Below the pieces are notes generated by a model, which had not been told where the DNA came from, ran no database searches, and saw nothing but the letters and a program-made list of their open reading frames with translations. Of a stretch of 64,000 bases of DNA, positions 43,191 to 54,092 are shown in pieces. This DNA is from Diplodia intermedia (Eukaryota > Ascomycota > Dothideomycetes > Botryosphaeriales > Botryosphaeriaceae), in the NCBI GenBank assembly GCA_021495925.1, contig JAKEKT010000038.1, forward strand, positions 62,001 through 126,000, in the 5' to 3' direction. The translations under genes were made by a program, and so were the position numbers. The first letter of the stretch is position 1. The number at the start of each line of letters is the position of its first letter.

Positions 43191-43662
43191 GGCGGAAATG
43201 GGAGAGGAGGGACAAAGGGCTCAGTGAACGCTGCAGGAACCGGTGAGAACAACCAGGAGCTCCGATTGCCCTACTCCCAGAAACACGGCAATGTATCTAA
43301 CGCTGGGCGGGAAGACAAAGCTGCGCCTATCTGCGGGGGGACCGGAAGCGCGAGAGCACACCGACGGGAGATGCGAGAGTTGAGAGACGAGACGCTGGCT
43401 ATCTGCGGCTCGAGCTGCAAGGGGGCTTTTGTAACCGCAAGCCACCGCGAAGCTACCTATCTGGTCACATGCATGGTGGACGCGCCGGCGGCCAAAGGGC
43501 GGGACTGAGTGCGGGCGGAGGACGGGCGTCGGCGCGGACCCCTGTCGCGATAATGGCGCTAAAGCTGGCGAGCTGGGGCGTTCGCGAGCGACGTCAGCCA
43601 AATCTTGACAAAGCGCGCTCCAACTCCACCGAACCCGCCCGCTATCAACACCACACTGCACT
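43191..43662. promoter_or_regulatory. Divergent promoter URC1 / ELF1
   Basis: 473 bp between start codons pointing apart. No TATA box apparent. Open frames here are short and unconvincing. Confidence 0.45.
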
Positions 43663-44273
43663 ATGGTACGATAGGTAACGCCCGCGCACCCGCGCTCCTT
43701 GTCGTTCGCCGCTCACCGGTTCCCAGGGCAAGCGCAAGAAGGCCGCCAAGAAACCCTCCCAGCCGAAGAAGGTGAGCGCAGCCCGCCCCAGCGCCGCACC
43801 GCATGCGCCTCGCCGCCGTGCACAACCAGCAGAAACGCTAATGCGCCGTGCGCTCGCAGAAAGAGTCGTTGTCGACCACTTTCCAGTGCCTCTTCTGCAA
43901 CCATGAGAACTCCGTCCTCGTGAAGCTCGACAAGAAGGCGGCCATCGGCCACCTCTCGTGCAAGGTGTGCGGCGTGTCGTTCCAGTGCAATATCAACGGT
44001 AGGCTGTGCGCACTCCGAATTCTACTTGACCATCGCTCTAACGATGATTTTTCTCGCCTCTCAGCCTTGTCCGCCGCTGTCGACGTGTATTACGACTGGG
44101 TTGACGCCTGCGACGCCGTCGCCGATGGAGAAGCCCATGGCGCCAGTAGCAAGCCCTTCCGCGAACCTGGACCGATGCAACGAGGACAAGCAGGTGGCGC
44201 CCGCCGTGAGAGAGATGACTTTATCGAAGATGACGAGGCCGACGCGGAAGGTGACTTCGCCGACGATGATTGA
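43663..44273 (+). CDS. ELF1: Transcription elongation factor Elf1
   Basis: Four exons: 43663..43665 (the ATG alone), 43727..43771, 43860..43998 and 44065..44273, total 131 aa. The protein starts MGKRKKAAKKPSQPKKKESL, a basic tail, followed by the Elf1 zinc ribbon with Cys26/Cys29 (CLFC) and Cys50/Cys53 (CKVC), then ALSAAVDVYYDWVDACD, the other family hallmark. The last 30 residues are acidic (DDFIEDDEADAEGDFADDD). Elf1 binds elongating RNA polymerase II and, with Spt4/5, helps it pass nucleosomes. Putting the first splice right after the ATG restores MGKRKK, as in homologues; without it the frame is broken at once by a stop. Head-to-head with URC1. Confidence 0.92.
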
Positions 44274-45160
44274 ACAAGGCTGGATCAAGGAGTGCTTTCT
44301 TTCAGAATAGCGGTGCGGTAACGGCGGTTTCAGGGCACACACGTTCCATACCTGGGAGCCTCTATGATATGCACTGAGCGGGCTCAAAAAGGACGGTCTG
44401 GCTGGCAAAGACGGAGTTCAGGCGTCTGGTGACCCAGGAGGAACTTGAGCGTAGCCTTGCTGGTGCTACTTGGTCAGTTTCGGCACATTGAGCCATCACT
44501 GATATGCCCAGAGGCGCCCAGCAGATTCCGCCTTGAAACGCCGAAAATGGCTAGGGAATCTATGGGCTTCTTAATGAGCAAAAAAATTTTTGCCACGAAC
44601 TCAAGGTTCCATTTTTCTTTGCCAGTGATCAGAAAATGCAGTCCATACAATCCGAGTCCTTTCGAAGAAGATCGCAGAATCCCTTCTTTATGCACTACAG
44701 GCCAAAGAGGGAGCTTGTCAGTTCAAGATGTACGTCATTGTAGCCCCCTCCTCGGGATTGGGACCGCTGCCTTACGATTTAAACCATTCCATTGTCACGC
44801 TGGTATGGATGTGTAAGTTGCTCCGGCGTATCGCTCCTGCTCCTAGGTCCTAGACCCTTGCGACCAGCTGATTAGAATCCATTGTACATGTTTATTCGTT
44901 CAGCTTGGAACAAGAATCCCATATCGTGCTTATCGTGCAGATGCGACTGGATCCCTCTTGAGATTAGATCTTCAAGTGAACTCGGTCCGTCGATGCTACC
45001 AAACGCCTATACCAAAGTTGAACAAGCGACGGACGAACGTCCATCCACTTGGTTTTATTGTACATTTACATAGTGTAGAAACGGTCACCAAAGTCACCGA
45101 GTCCAGGGATGATGTAGCTAGGGATAAATTAGCTCGGTTTCTCATCTCATAACATACGAC
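44274..45160. other. Convergent 3' flanks ELF1 / FUR1, 0.9 kb
   Basis: No supported gene. A 123-codon plus-strand frame at 44445-44816 and a 63-codon frame at 44882-45073 have no recognisable domain. The DNA is less GC-rich than the flanking coding parts. Confidence 0.5.
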
Positions 45161-45959
45161 TCACTTCTTCTCGTTCAGTCCCTGGTCGACGAAAGCGGTG
45201 ATGACGCGGACCTTGGGGAACTGCTGCGCAAAGTTTGCGGCGCCCTCGGGGCTGGCAATGAGGTTCAGGAAGAGGATGCGATCCTCGGGAACACCGCGAG
45301 ACTTGAGGACGTCCACAGCCATGAGCGCCGAACCGCCTAGTTTCGTTGGTAAGCTTTCGTTGTCACTGTTCAACGTCGATGTCGAGCCTACCAGTGGCGA
45401 GCATGGGGTCCAACAGGAGCACCCAGCGGTCCGAAATGTCCTCGGGCAGCTTGTCATAGAAGAGCTTGGGCTTGGCAGTCTCCTCATCACGCTGAATCAG
45501 GATCTTGCCTATCCGCACCGAACGGCAGCAATCGCGGAGACCTTGCTCCATGGACTCGCCGGCGCGCATGATGGACACACCGCAGATCTTACCCTCGAAC
45601 TGCACACCCGAGTATTGCGTGCCGAGGGGCGTAGTGATGGTATGCTCCTGGACGGGCAGGTGGTTCAGGCCCTCTTCGACCAGGAGGCGAATGATACGGT
45701 TGGAGTAGAAGATGAAGTTGGCGCGGTCGGTGTTCTTATCCCTGATCATACTGTGCGCGTGTGTCAAAGGCTGTCAGGACATTGCAGGTAGCGGACGAAC
45801 GCACGTCAGAAGAGCAATGAGCTGAGGCGTCTGCGACAGGATGTGAATGTTGTCGTGTGACACCTGGGTAGAGACCGTTGCAGTCGGCTTCTCCGTGGCA
45901 GGGCGGTAGTCGGGGCCCATGCACTTGGAAGGCGCCTGCTCAGCTTGGGCGGAAGACAT
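45161..45959 (-). CDS. FUR1: Uracil phosphoribosyltransferase Fur1
   Basis: Three exons on minus, 45959..45805, 45750..45392 and 45336..45161, total 229 aa. The start is MSSAQAEQAPSKCMGPDYRP. The core carries the UPRT blocks: LIRDKNT-like MIRDKNTDRANFIFYSNRI, GVSIMRAGESMEQGLRD, the PRPP loop LLLDPMLATGGSALMAVDVL, and the end VRVITAFVDQGLNEKK. The enzyme joins uracil to phosphoribosyl diphosphate to make UMP. In the URC route the same reaction is needed to start uracil breakdown (URC6 in Lachancea kluyveri is a UPRT), so the neighbour URC1 two genes away is meaningful. A TATA-like element on the minus strand (GCTATATAC, 46086-46094) lies ~130 bp upstream of the ATG. Confidence 0.95.
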
Positions 45960-46673
45960 TGTGTGCTTGGAGTAGGTGTAAAAGCTTTGGTAGGGCTAAT
46001 TCGGTGTTTCAATGCAGGCTCAGCGGGGAGGGGATTGGGAGCGGAGTGGGGAGCTGGGCTCGGGGAGACGGTGGCGCCCAGGGGAAGTATATAGCGGGAG
46101 CTCGAGATACTGCCCTCGTGCTCAGGACTGCAGCAGATGCATGGCTGGATGGCCGTCGGCGAGCTCCTAGGACGATTGCCTCCCGTGGGATGCGCAACCC
46201 CACCGAGGAATCGATTGGCGGCAAGGGCACGACGGCTAGGCTGCATGCGGCGGGCGGTGTGCAGCGGGCACGCCCGTTTTGCGCCGCGGGAGAGCGTTCT
46301 TGTCCGGTGCGCAGCGAGCGCATCGCCGCGTGCGCGTCAACAAGCCTGCTGCTAGCATCAACCCACATCGCGACACTGCACACCTCCGACCCGCCGCACC
46401 TTCCGCCCGTCACTCAGCGCCTTCTACCCGTGGCCCATCACTCCGACCTCTCACTGCTCCCGTAAACCTCACACCGCGCTTCCACCTCCGACTCGGCTCA
46501 CGCGCACCTGTCCACGGCTCCGACAATACCACCACCACCACGCCTGCGTCACCATTAGCCTGCCCGCTGTTGCGCAACCCTCCGGACTCTGCAATGACAC
46601 GTGCATGCTAAATCCTCGCCTTTACAAAGCTGCCTCAGCCCGTGAGGCCGCTGCCTCTCACTTCCGATAAACA
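45960..46673. promoter_or_regulatory. Divergent region FUR1 / WAPL
   Basis: 715 bp between divergent starts. It holds the TATATA element near 46088 (minus, toward FUR1) and a C/A-rich stretch (46350-46560) that suits the WAPL leader. Confidence 0.45.
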
Positions 46674-49600
46674 ATGGACTTTCCTCAACGGCGGAAGAAG
46701 GCTGCAACCTACGGCAAATCTTCGCGCAACACGGGCTTTAAGCTCTTCAATGAGGCACCGTCGCCCGAGAAGCCGCGCCTGTCAAAACCATCATGGACCG
46801 CAGGCAAAGGATATAGCATCTCGTCCCGCCAGGATGTCGCGCCTGCTAGAGATGCCCCGGCAAAGGCGAAGCCTGACTCAATGTCCATCTTCGACATGCC
46901 TTCTTCTGACGAAGATCTTTCCCAGCCCTCCAAACCTGTGGCAAAGAAAGCCCCCGCCAAGAAGACCGCGCCGCGGGCTGTAGCAATAGCCGAGAACGTC
47001 TCCTCCGAAGACTCTGCGTCTGAACAACTACACAAAGAAGTTGCAGCCGCAGAGGCCAAGAAACCTTTCCGGAAACGGAGTCCGTCAGTGAGCAGACCTG
47101 CACAGAAGCCTGTTGGGAAAGAGTCATCCACAGGTGGTGACCAAGTGGTGCGCCGTGACCCCGTTGTCTTGATACGTGGTCCACGACAGGAGACGGCAAG
47201 GGAAACCTCGGGCAAAAGGTCTCGCGATCTGATTGAAACTTCGGAGGATGACATTAGGGCAGCCGGCGCAGTTCATGAGAGGCCTAATAAGACCATCAAG
47301 AGTGTGCGGGCAACAAGTCCTCAACGACAAGAACCTACGCGCCCGGCCACCGGCTCATCCACAGACGAATTGGCAGGCCCATCACAAAGAGAGAACACCA
47401 AGCCAGCAAAGAAAGCACGACCGACGACCGTCGTGATGGGAATACGGCCCGCACGTCTACAGAAGAACGAATCAGAAAATGCCTCAAGCAACCAGACAGG
47501 CACGCTAAAATCATCTGCAACATCTGCAACTCAAGCGGTCAGGCTAGCAAGGGCACGACGGAGCGAGTCAAATCCAACGGTTGCCAGGGCCTCGGTTCAA
47601 AAAGGGAAGTCCGCGCCAACGCTGCTACAAAAAATGCTGCCTTCGCCAGAGACGAAACCTTCCAGCCCTGCCGAATCACCTCAATCTCCGACATCACCTG
47701 AATCACCGAGCGATGATGAAGAAGATGATGATGAAGCACCAACGCCAACAACACCGCCAGGTAGGACATCGAAATCTCCCTTTGGAACCGTGACCCCGCG
47801 GCAGCACAAAGCGTGGAGTAAGCTCCTAGACGAAGACGACGCCGCGACAGGGAGCCCCAGTGCTCTCAACCTCAATGAACTCAAGATTACTCAGTCTGTC
47901 AAACCTCGAAGAACCATGCTGCAACGATCTAGCTCCGACATGACCGACACCGTTGGTAACAGGCGACGGCGTCTAATAGATACGTTGAAACAAGACACAG
48001 ATTCGGAAGAGGAGAGTGATGAGGATGAGTCCATGACTGATGCCGATGAACAAACTTTCCCTAAGGTCGAGAAGATCAGCTCCAACCGAGCCCCTGCTGG
48101 TCCATCTTCGAGAAGCTCCCAACATACTGGAACAAACTCCAGCTTTTCTCAAGAAGCCGCGTCGTCTCAGACATCGGTTCCAGGCAACGCAGGTCCAAAG
48201 CTTACCTACGCTCGCACAAGATCATATCTCAACGAGAGTAGTCTCGAGGACGAGTTGTTGCTAGGTCTTCCTAGCTTTGAGACACTTGGTCCATCGCGTA
48301 GGGCACCCACTCAGGTCGACCTGGATGAGCTCGAAGACGGCACTGGCGGTATGCGGAACATCCACGAACTCCGAGCGGCAGGAACTGCGCGACGTGTTGT
48401 GGACGACATCGAGAATCTTCTCGATGATATTGAGGAGAAGAAAGCAAATCCCCTGTCGCGGAGACGCAGTGCTCTGATGGAGCTGTGCACGAAATTGAGC
48501 GATAAGTCTTATGTCAGTCGCATGGTCGACCACAGCTTGGACAGCCGACTTTTCCACTTTTGCGGTGCAACAACGGATCCTATTCTTGGATTCCTCGTTG
48601 CGTGTGCGATGAAATTCATGGTATTGGCCGAAGCACCAAAGACATCCGTTGCTGCCATGTACAGTGCTGGATGTCTGAGGATGCTAGCTGGATTGCTCAA
48701 GCATGATTCCGACATAACAAAGATCGCGAGAGAACGCCGCAGCAACATGTCCAAGGTCGCGCAAGGCATGCTGGGCGATTTTCGGCTACAAGTTGCGAAG
48801 AGTATCTGGCCTGAAGAAAGTCTTGATGTTGTCTCCCCACGAGCTGTAGCACTGAAGAGCCTGGAATCTGTAGTACGCAAACTACGGGAGAGCGGGAACT
48901 CCGAGGATGTCCTTGGTTTCCGAGCCTTTGCGGACGTGGCGGCTCTTGCCAAGGATCCAGCTCACAAGCTGGCGTCAGGGTGTGCTTCGCCTTCGGACGT
49001 TGCGTTGCTAGAACTTACGCTGTCAATTCTTGAGTCTGGCTCTCTTAATGCGTCGGCCTGGACCAACTCTTCTACGGATGCTGACGCATCAATGGGCCAA
49101 CTTGCAAGTTCCATTGATGCAGTCATCGGCACGGGATCATCATTGACCGACCAGTTGGAAGCGCTCGCTCTTCGTCTCACGTTAAACCTAACAAACAACA
49201 ACCCCGAGGTTTGCAACGTATTTGCCCTCCCGATTCTCGTGCAAAACCTACTGCGCTCGATAGGCAACAGGTGCCGGGCATTGGGAACTCCGTTGGACGA
49301 AGAAGAGCACATCAGAACTCTGGATCGCCTTATTCTCACACTTGGTGTCATGATCAACCTTGCCGAGTTCAGCAATGAGGCAAGAGTAGCTTCCATGAAA
49401 GACGGCGACGGCTTGCTCAATTCCCTCGTGCGGTCTTTCCTCGACGGCATGGAGCGAGCCGCGCAAGCAGATTCGATGGAGGAATCCCAATCCAGCGTCG
49501 CGTACGGCTACCTCGCTGTTCTCCTTGGGAACCTTTGCCAGACTTGGGTGGTCAGAGAGAAAGTCCGCGCCAGACTGCCAGGGCAGCGCTTGGATGTGCT

Positions 49601-49745
49601 GATCCACGCAGTCGAAGAATTCATATTCGTCCATCAAAAGGTTGACAAAGAAGCATTTGATGGTGAGGAGGGCAGAGAGGTCTGGGCGAACTACACGGCA
49701 AGGCTGCAAGGAGTCATCGACAGGCTTCAAGGGCGGCAAACTTAG
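46674..49745 (+). CDS. Cohesin-release factor, WAPL/Rad61 family
   Basis: Intronless frame of 1023 codons. It starts MDFPQRRKKAATYGKSSRNT, a typical fungal WAPL start. Residues ~40-540 are Ser/Lys/Pro-rich and probably disordered, with acidic clusters (SPSDDEEDDDEAPTP). From about residue 550 the helical WAPL domain begins: GMRNIHELRAAGTARRVVDD, then SRRRSALMELCTKLSDKSYV and LDSRLFHFCG, running to the C-terminus with HEAT-like helices. WAPL with Pds5 opens the Smc3-kleisin gate and removes cohesin from chromosomes, limiting loop size and cohesion. Assignment rests on the NIHELR block and the following Ser-Leu-rich helices; the disordered part is too variable to help. Confidence 0.85.
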   Translation: MDFPQRRKKAATYGKSSRNTGFKLFNEAPSPEKPRLSKPSWTAGKGYSISSRQDVAPARDAPAKAKPDSMSIFDMPSSDEDLSQPSKPVAKKAPAKKTAPRAVAIAENVSSEDSASEQLHKEVAAAEAKKPFRKRSPSVSRPAQKPVGKESSTGGDQVVRRDPVVLIRGPRQETARETSGKRSRDLIETSEDDIRAAGAVHERPNKTIKSVRATSPQRQEPTRPATGSSTDELAGPSQRENTKPAKKARPTTVVMGIRPARLQKNESENASSNQTGTLKSSATSATQAVRLARARRSESNPTVARASVQKGKSAPTLLQKMLPSPETKPSSPAESPQSPTSPESPSDDEEDDDEAPTPTTPPGRTSKSPFGTVTPRQHKAWSKLLDEDDAATGSPSALNLNELKITQSVKPRRTMLQRSSSDMTDTVGNRRRRLIDTLKQDTDSEEESDEDESMTDADEQTFPKVEKISSNRAPAGPSSRSSQHTGTNSSFSQEAASSQTSVPGNAGPKLTYARTRSYLNESSLEDELLLGLPSFETLGPSRRAPTQVDLDELEDGTGGMRNIHELRAAGTARRVVDDIENLLDDIEEKKANPLSRRRSALMELCTKLSDKSYVSRMVDHSLDSRLFHFCGATTDPILGFLVACAMKFMVLAEAPKTSVAAMYSAGCLRMLAGLLKHDSDITKIARERRSNMSKVAQGMLGDFRLQVAKSIWPEESLDVVSPRAVALKSLESVVRKLRESGNSEDVLGFRAFADVAALAKDPAHKLASGCASPSDVALLELTLSILESGSLNASAWTNSSTDADASMGQLASSIDAVIGTGSSLTDQLEALALRLTLNLTNNNPEVCNVFALPILVQNLLRSIGNRCRALGTPLDEEEHIRTLDRLILTLGVMINLAEFSNEARVASMKDGDGLLNSLVRSFLDGMERAAQADSMEESQSSVAYGYLAVLLGNLCQTWVVREKVRARLPGQRLDVLIHAVEEFIFVHQKVDKEAFDGEEGREVWANYTARLQGVIDRLQGRQT

Positions 49746-51303
49746 ATGCGAAAGCCCACAACGATAAATCAATCAGGCTGGGCCTGCTTGGGAAAAACAT
49801 GCCCTCGTGAGGGATGAGATTGTTCAAGGGCGTTTTTGAGTGTTTCATTGGACGAATGGACGGCAACGGTAAACGTATGGGAGGAAAGTCGAGATACCCG
49901 ATACCCCGAAGAATGACTTTGGCGAGAGAGAGAGAGGAGGCTTTTTTGAGACTGCATGTTGGGCGGTTTGATGTGGGCTGGGACATGCAGCGTCATACTA
50001 TCTTGGAGGCACCACATTACGTAGTATCCTCTTCCTTGGAAAGGAAATGGTTAAGGTTGTAGGTACGCCAACACACTCATTTGATCTAGATTTCCTCTGT
50101 GCTCTAATGCTTTTGCATTTGTCGAGGCCAGGGTTCAGTTGAGCGTGGCTTTCGTATAAGATACTGCAGCATCCATCCGTTTCTGCAACCTGCCTCGAGG
50201 CCTCTGCCGGAATGGCAATATTCGTGACGGCTAGTAATTGAGATCACTTCCTCTACTATAGTTCTGGAGACTGGGTCGAAACGGAGACAATGTGAAAGCG
50301 GTCGATGGTAGTGGAATCTTATGTCTGGATATGTTTACAGTTTAACAACTCGCATCTACGTCCGGGCATCTGACAGAGGAAGAGTTTAGCGTCCTAGGCA
50401 GGGGACGTGTTCTGCAACCCTCCCGCTATTCAGGCGGCTTCGAAGATGCGCTGCGATGATTCCTGTTTCGTGAACGAAAAGTCTTTTTTTTTCTCATAGA
50501 ATAAAATAAAAGTATGCATGGGCATAAGGAGCATTTATCCGGAAACATTTGGCTGATATCCTCCGACCGGATGAATGCTTTTACATAGTACCGCACATTC
50601 CTCTTATTATTATTTTTTTTTTAAAAAAACCGTTCCCTCAACATGTGCGTTGGAATTACTTCGCCCAAGAAGAAAAGAATGGAGATTAGGTTTCGGCGAG
50701 GGGTGCCATAGCGGACATGCCACCTGATGTGACGGCGGGCAACTCCGCGTACTCGGAGCATGGGGCAGACGACGCAAAGACTCGGGGATCCAGCCCTGCG
50801 GATATTGCGTCACGATTCAAACTCGACCTTTGTGCTCGTCGAGGCTGCCGGCATCGCACAAGCTGCCCTTGCAGCACGCGGGCTACGGCAAGCGTCAGCA
50901 GTATAGGCGCGGCTTGGCGGCGTCGCGGGAGCGCATTGGAGGGCTGCGGATGAATAGTGTGGCTTGTTTCCATTACTCGATCAATTGTGGAACGGGCAGC
51001 CTCTTAGGTAAAAGACGACAGGCTGCCATCGGAGGGTTGCAGCTTCCACCTTTTCTCTTCTTTGCCTTGCGCCTGCCTGCGTCCAGCTTGCAGCTTCCTC
51101 CGTTTCATCATAGGCTGGTCCTGCCGTCGTCGTCACCGCCTGGCTTGCTAAGCTGCTGCGCGCCAGTCCCAAACACCATCCAAGCCCGGAACCCCTCGAT
51201 TGACGTATCCTTCCTCGAGCCCCTCCCTTGCCAGCCATTTCCCAATACCCTGGATTATTCCTTCGTCCACCTCGCGTACGACCACAGCCGCCCGCGTGCG
51301 AAG
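49746..51303. other. Intergenic, 1.6 kb, no supported gene
   Basis: 3' flank of WAPL and upstream DNA of the Rheb gene. A/T-rich around 50470-50640 with T and A runs; C/T-rich leader from 51040 to 51300. Frames such as 50830-51414 (194 codons, plus) cross into Rheb in another frame and are rejected. Confidence 0.45.
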
Positions 51304-52248
51304 ATGCCTGCGCCTCCGAAACAGCGCAAGATTGCAATTGTCGGCAGCCGCTCTGTCGGTACACCGTCCCGCTCCCTTTTGCTCCTCTTGTCCAGCGGCC
51401 ACGACCCTCGCTAACTCAGACTCCCGCAGGCAAATCCTCGCTCACGGTCCAGTTTGTGGACGGCCACTTCGTCGAGAGCTACTATCCCACGATCGAGAAC
51501 ACGTTTAGCAAGGTTATCCGCTACAAGGGCCAGGACTATGCCTGCGAGATCATCGACACGGCCGGCCAGGTACGTCGCTACTCGCCCGGGCGAACGAGAC
51601 GTGGAGCAGGAGCAGCTGTCTACATCCAGGAGAACGGGTGGAGAAACATGGGGCTGGAGGACACAACGGCTGACGAGCAAGCATCTTCTCCCCGCAGGAT
51701 GAGTACAGCATCCTGAACTCGAAGCACTTCATCGGCATCCACGGCTACATGATTGTCTACTCGGTTGCGTCCAAGCAGACGTTCGAGATGGCCCGCATCA
51801 TCCGCGACAAGATTCTCAACCACCTGGTAAGCCATCCGGTGCCGCTCGGATTTCCATACGCCACCGCATGCTCCGGGCCTTCCGCCATCCCACTACTTTG
51901 CGCACGTTGGGAGAGACCGACCGTGACGCGGAGCATGGTGGCCAGGTAACGGGGCAGCGAGTGGCTTGAGAGAACACATGTTGACGCTGCACACCTTGCG
52001 GAACACAGGGCACGGAATGGGTTCCGCTAGTCATTGTCGGCAACAAGAGCGACCTGCGCCCCGAACAGCGCCAGGTCACGGCTGAGCAGGGCAAGGCGCT
52101 TGCCGAGGAGTTCAAGTGCGCGTGGACCGAGGCCAGCGCGCGCTACAACGAGAACGTGTCCAGGGCTTTTGACCACATGATCGGCGAGATCGAGAAAAGC
52201 CAAAACCCGGGCGAGGCTCCTGCCGGCGGCAAGTGCACGGTGATGTGA
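51304..52248 (+). CDS. RHB1: Rheb family small GTPase
   Basis: Four exons, 51304..51358, 51430..51569, 51698..51826 and 52009..52248, total 187 aa. The G1 loop reads GSRSVGKSS; the Arg at the second position of the loop is a Rheb hallmark compared with Ras. G2 is YYPTIENTF, G3 DTAGQDE, G4 NKSD and G5 EASA. The protein ends in CTVM, a CaaX farnesylation box. Rheb in fission yeast (Rhb1) activates TOR complex 1 and arginine uptake control; filamentous fungi (RhbA) use it in nutrient sensing. It should act on endomembranes via its lipid tail. Introns of 71, 128 and 182 nt are on the long side for this window. Confidence 0.95.
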
Positions 52249-52756
52249 GCACATAGAGAGATACACTTGATTGATTGTTGGCGTTGAGAATCCTGGGGAA
52301 TTTTTTGAGTCACCAGCGGGGAAGGGGTTTGGTTCTGCACGTGATGGGAGTAAGCGGACGGACTTTCACTTCTTGGATTCGTTGCAAAGTAGAGGCGTTG
52401 GGAGGGCAGGGATTGGGGGCATCCCGTTTGGTGCACTCGCCTTTAATTCAACATTGGATAGAACAAAGGTAACTTCCACTGCTTCGAGAAGTGCAGGCGT
52501 CGCAAGCCACCATCCGCCCTGTCGGAGTCGCCTTGTCTCACTTCCAGATCTTGGGAAGAGCCTGGAACAGCGATTCACACGCCTGCGCACCTCGTATCCC
52601 ATTCAGCCGTCATCGAATCCCGCCCAGTTCTGCCGGCCGAATGATTTTCCCCGGGAAGAGCTGTTGGATGACTAATACCCGCATCTCCCCAAAACTTGAC
52701 CGGGGTTGCGGCAAAAGGCTCGCATCGCGGAAGCAGATTGTCAGCAACCACTCGCC
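52249..52756. other. Intergenic between Rheb and the hydrolase gene
   Basis: 508 bp with no gene seen. Open frames on both strands are short and do not show a family. Confidence 0.5.
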
Positions 52757-54092
52757 ATGTTCACTACACGAGCTGCTGCGCCGCTCAGGCTGGCGCGTCA
52801 CGCAACCATCAGGCCATTCAGCACCTCGCGCCCGCTCGCCCGCCTAGACCTGTCCTACGACCTGCACGAACCGCCCAAGTCGCAAGGGTCCGCGACGACT
52901 GCTTCTGAGAATGCTCCGATTATTATTCTGCACGGCTTGTTCGGCTCCAAGAGAAATAACAGGAGCATAAGTAAGTACGGTCTCTTTTGCCCGCCCCTTG
53001 ATGGCTGTGCTTACGCGATTGCACAGGCAACTCTCCCGCGACCTGAACCGCCCCATCTACGCCGTCGATCTGCGCAACCATGGCGACTCCCCGCATGATC
53101 CCCGCCACGACTACACCGCGCTCGCAGAGGATTTGGAGGGCTTCATTGAGCACCATCGGCTGAGCGGCTCGACGCTGATCGGGCACTCAATGGGCGCGAA
53201 GACGGTAATGGCCGTGGCCTTGCGCCGGCCGGAGCTGGTCCGCGACCTGATCCCGGTGGACAACGCACCCGTGGACGCGGCGCTCAAGAGCGACTTTGCG
53301 CAGTACGTCAAGGGCATGAAGAAGGTGGACGCCGCGCAGCCCAAGAAGCAGAGCGACGCCGACGCCATCTTGAAGCCGTTCGTCGAGGAGATGGGAGTGC
53401 GCCAGTTCCTGCTGTCGAACCTGGTGCGCGCCCCCGGCAACGACCACCTGCAGTTCAAGATTCCAGTCGGCTACCTCGCCAACGCGCTCGACAACATGGC
53501 CGATTTCCCCTTCACCAATCCCGACGAGACGCGCTTTGGCAAGCCGACACTGTTCATCCGCGGCACCAAGAGCCACTATGTCCCGGATGAGACCATCCCC
53601 ATCATTGGTAGATTCTTTCCGCTGTTCAAGATGACGGATGTGGAATCCGGGCATTGGGTCGTCTCCGAGAACCCTGAGGGCTTCAGACAAGGTATGTGAT
53701 GTTTTTCTTATCTTGCCCTTACACATTTCTGGAGCCTTGTCTTCTGCGCGTTGCCAACCCGGTCAATGGCATGCGCCCTGTCTAAGGAGAGGGTTGGCAA
53801 TTACTCCGTCGATCCTTGTCTTGCGGACAGAGCATTCGCGGAAGGGATGCGGCATTCGTGAGGCTAGCCAGCTGCGCAGGAGCCACTGTCTGATGTCAAG
53901 GCGCGCGATCCGAGCACCCCGATCCGGTATGAAAATTACCGGCTTTTGGGGCCGCGGACGAACCCCTGAATACCGGACGGCGGAAAAGCAAAGCAACGGC
54001 TTTTCCGCGCGGACGCTACCTCTCTACTCAGCTGAATGTCATGTGCTGACGCCGCGGCAGCTGTCCTCGACTTCCTACAGGAGCAAGAGTGA
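52757..54092 (+). CDS. IMO32: Mitochondrial alpha/beta hydrolase, ABHD11/Imo32-like
   Basis: Three exons, 52757..52974, 53027..53691 and 54061..54092, encode 304 aa. The start (MFTTRAAAPLRLARHATIRP) is a good mitochondrial presequence, Arg-rich without acids. The hydrolase core has LHGLFGSKRNNRSISKQLSR, then DLRNHGDSPHD, the nucleophile elbow GHSMG (Ser about residue 127) and the catalytic His in ESGHWV. The donor GTACGG at 52975 was chosen because it restores ISKQLSRDL. The last exon encodes AVLDFLQEQE and lies beyond a 369-nt intron; without it the frame stops after GFRQGM. Human ABHD11 protects lipoylated 2-oxoacid dehydrogenase; yeast Imo32 is an inner-membrane or matrix relative. Confidence 0.88.
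53980..54008 (+). other. Perfect 9-bp hairpin inside the long terminal intron
   Basis: GCGGAAAAG (53980-53988) pairs with CTTTTCCGC (54000-54008) around an 11-nt loop, within the 369-nt intron of the ABHD11-like gene. It lies about 50 nt before the acceptor and could shorten the effective distance for splicing; a function is not shown. Confidence 0.6.

Noticed and set aside
44445..44816. 123-codon plus frame between ELF1 and FUR1
   Set aside because: No family resemblance and lies in the shared 3' flank of two convergent genes.
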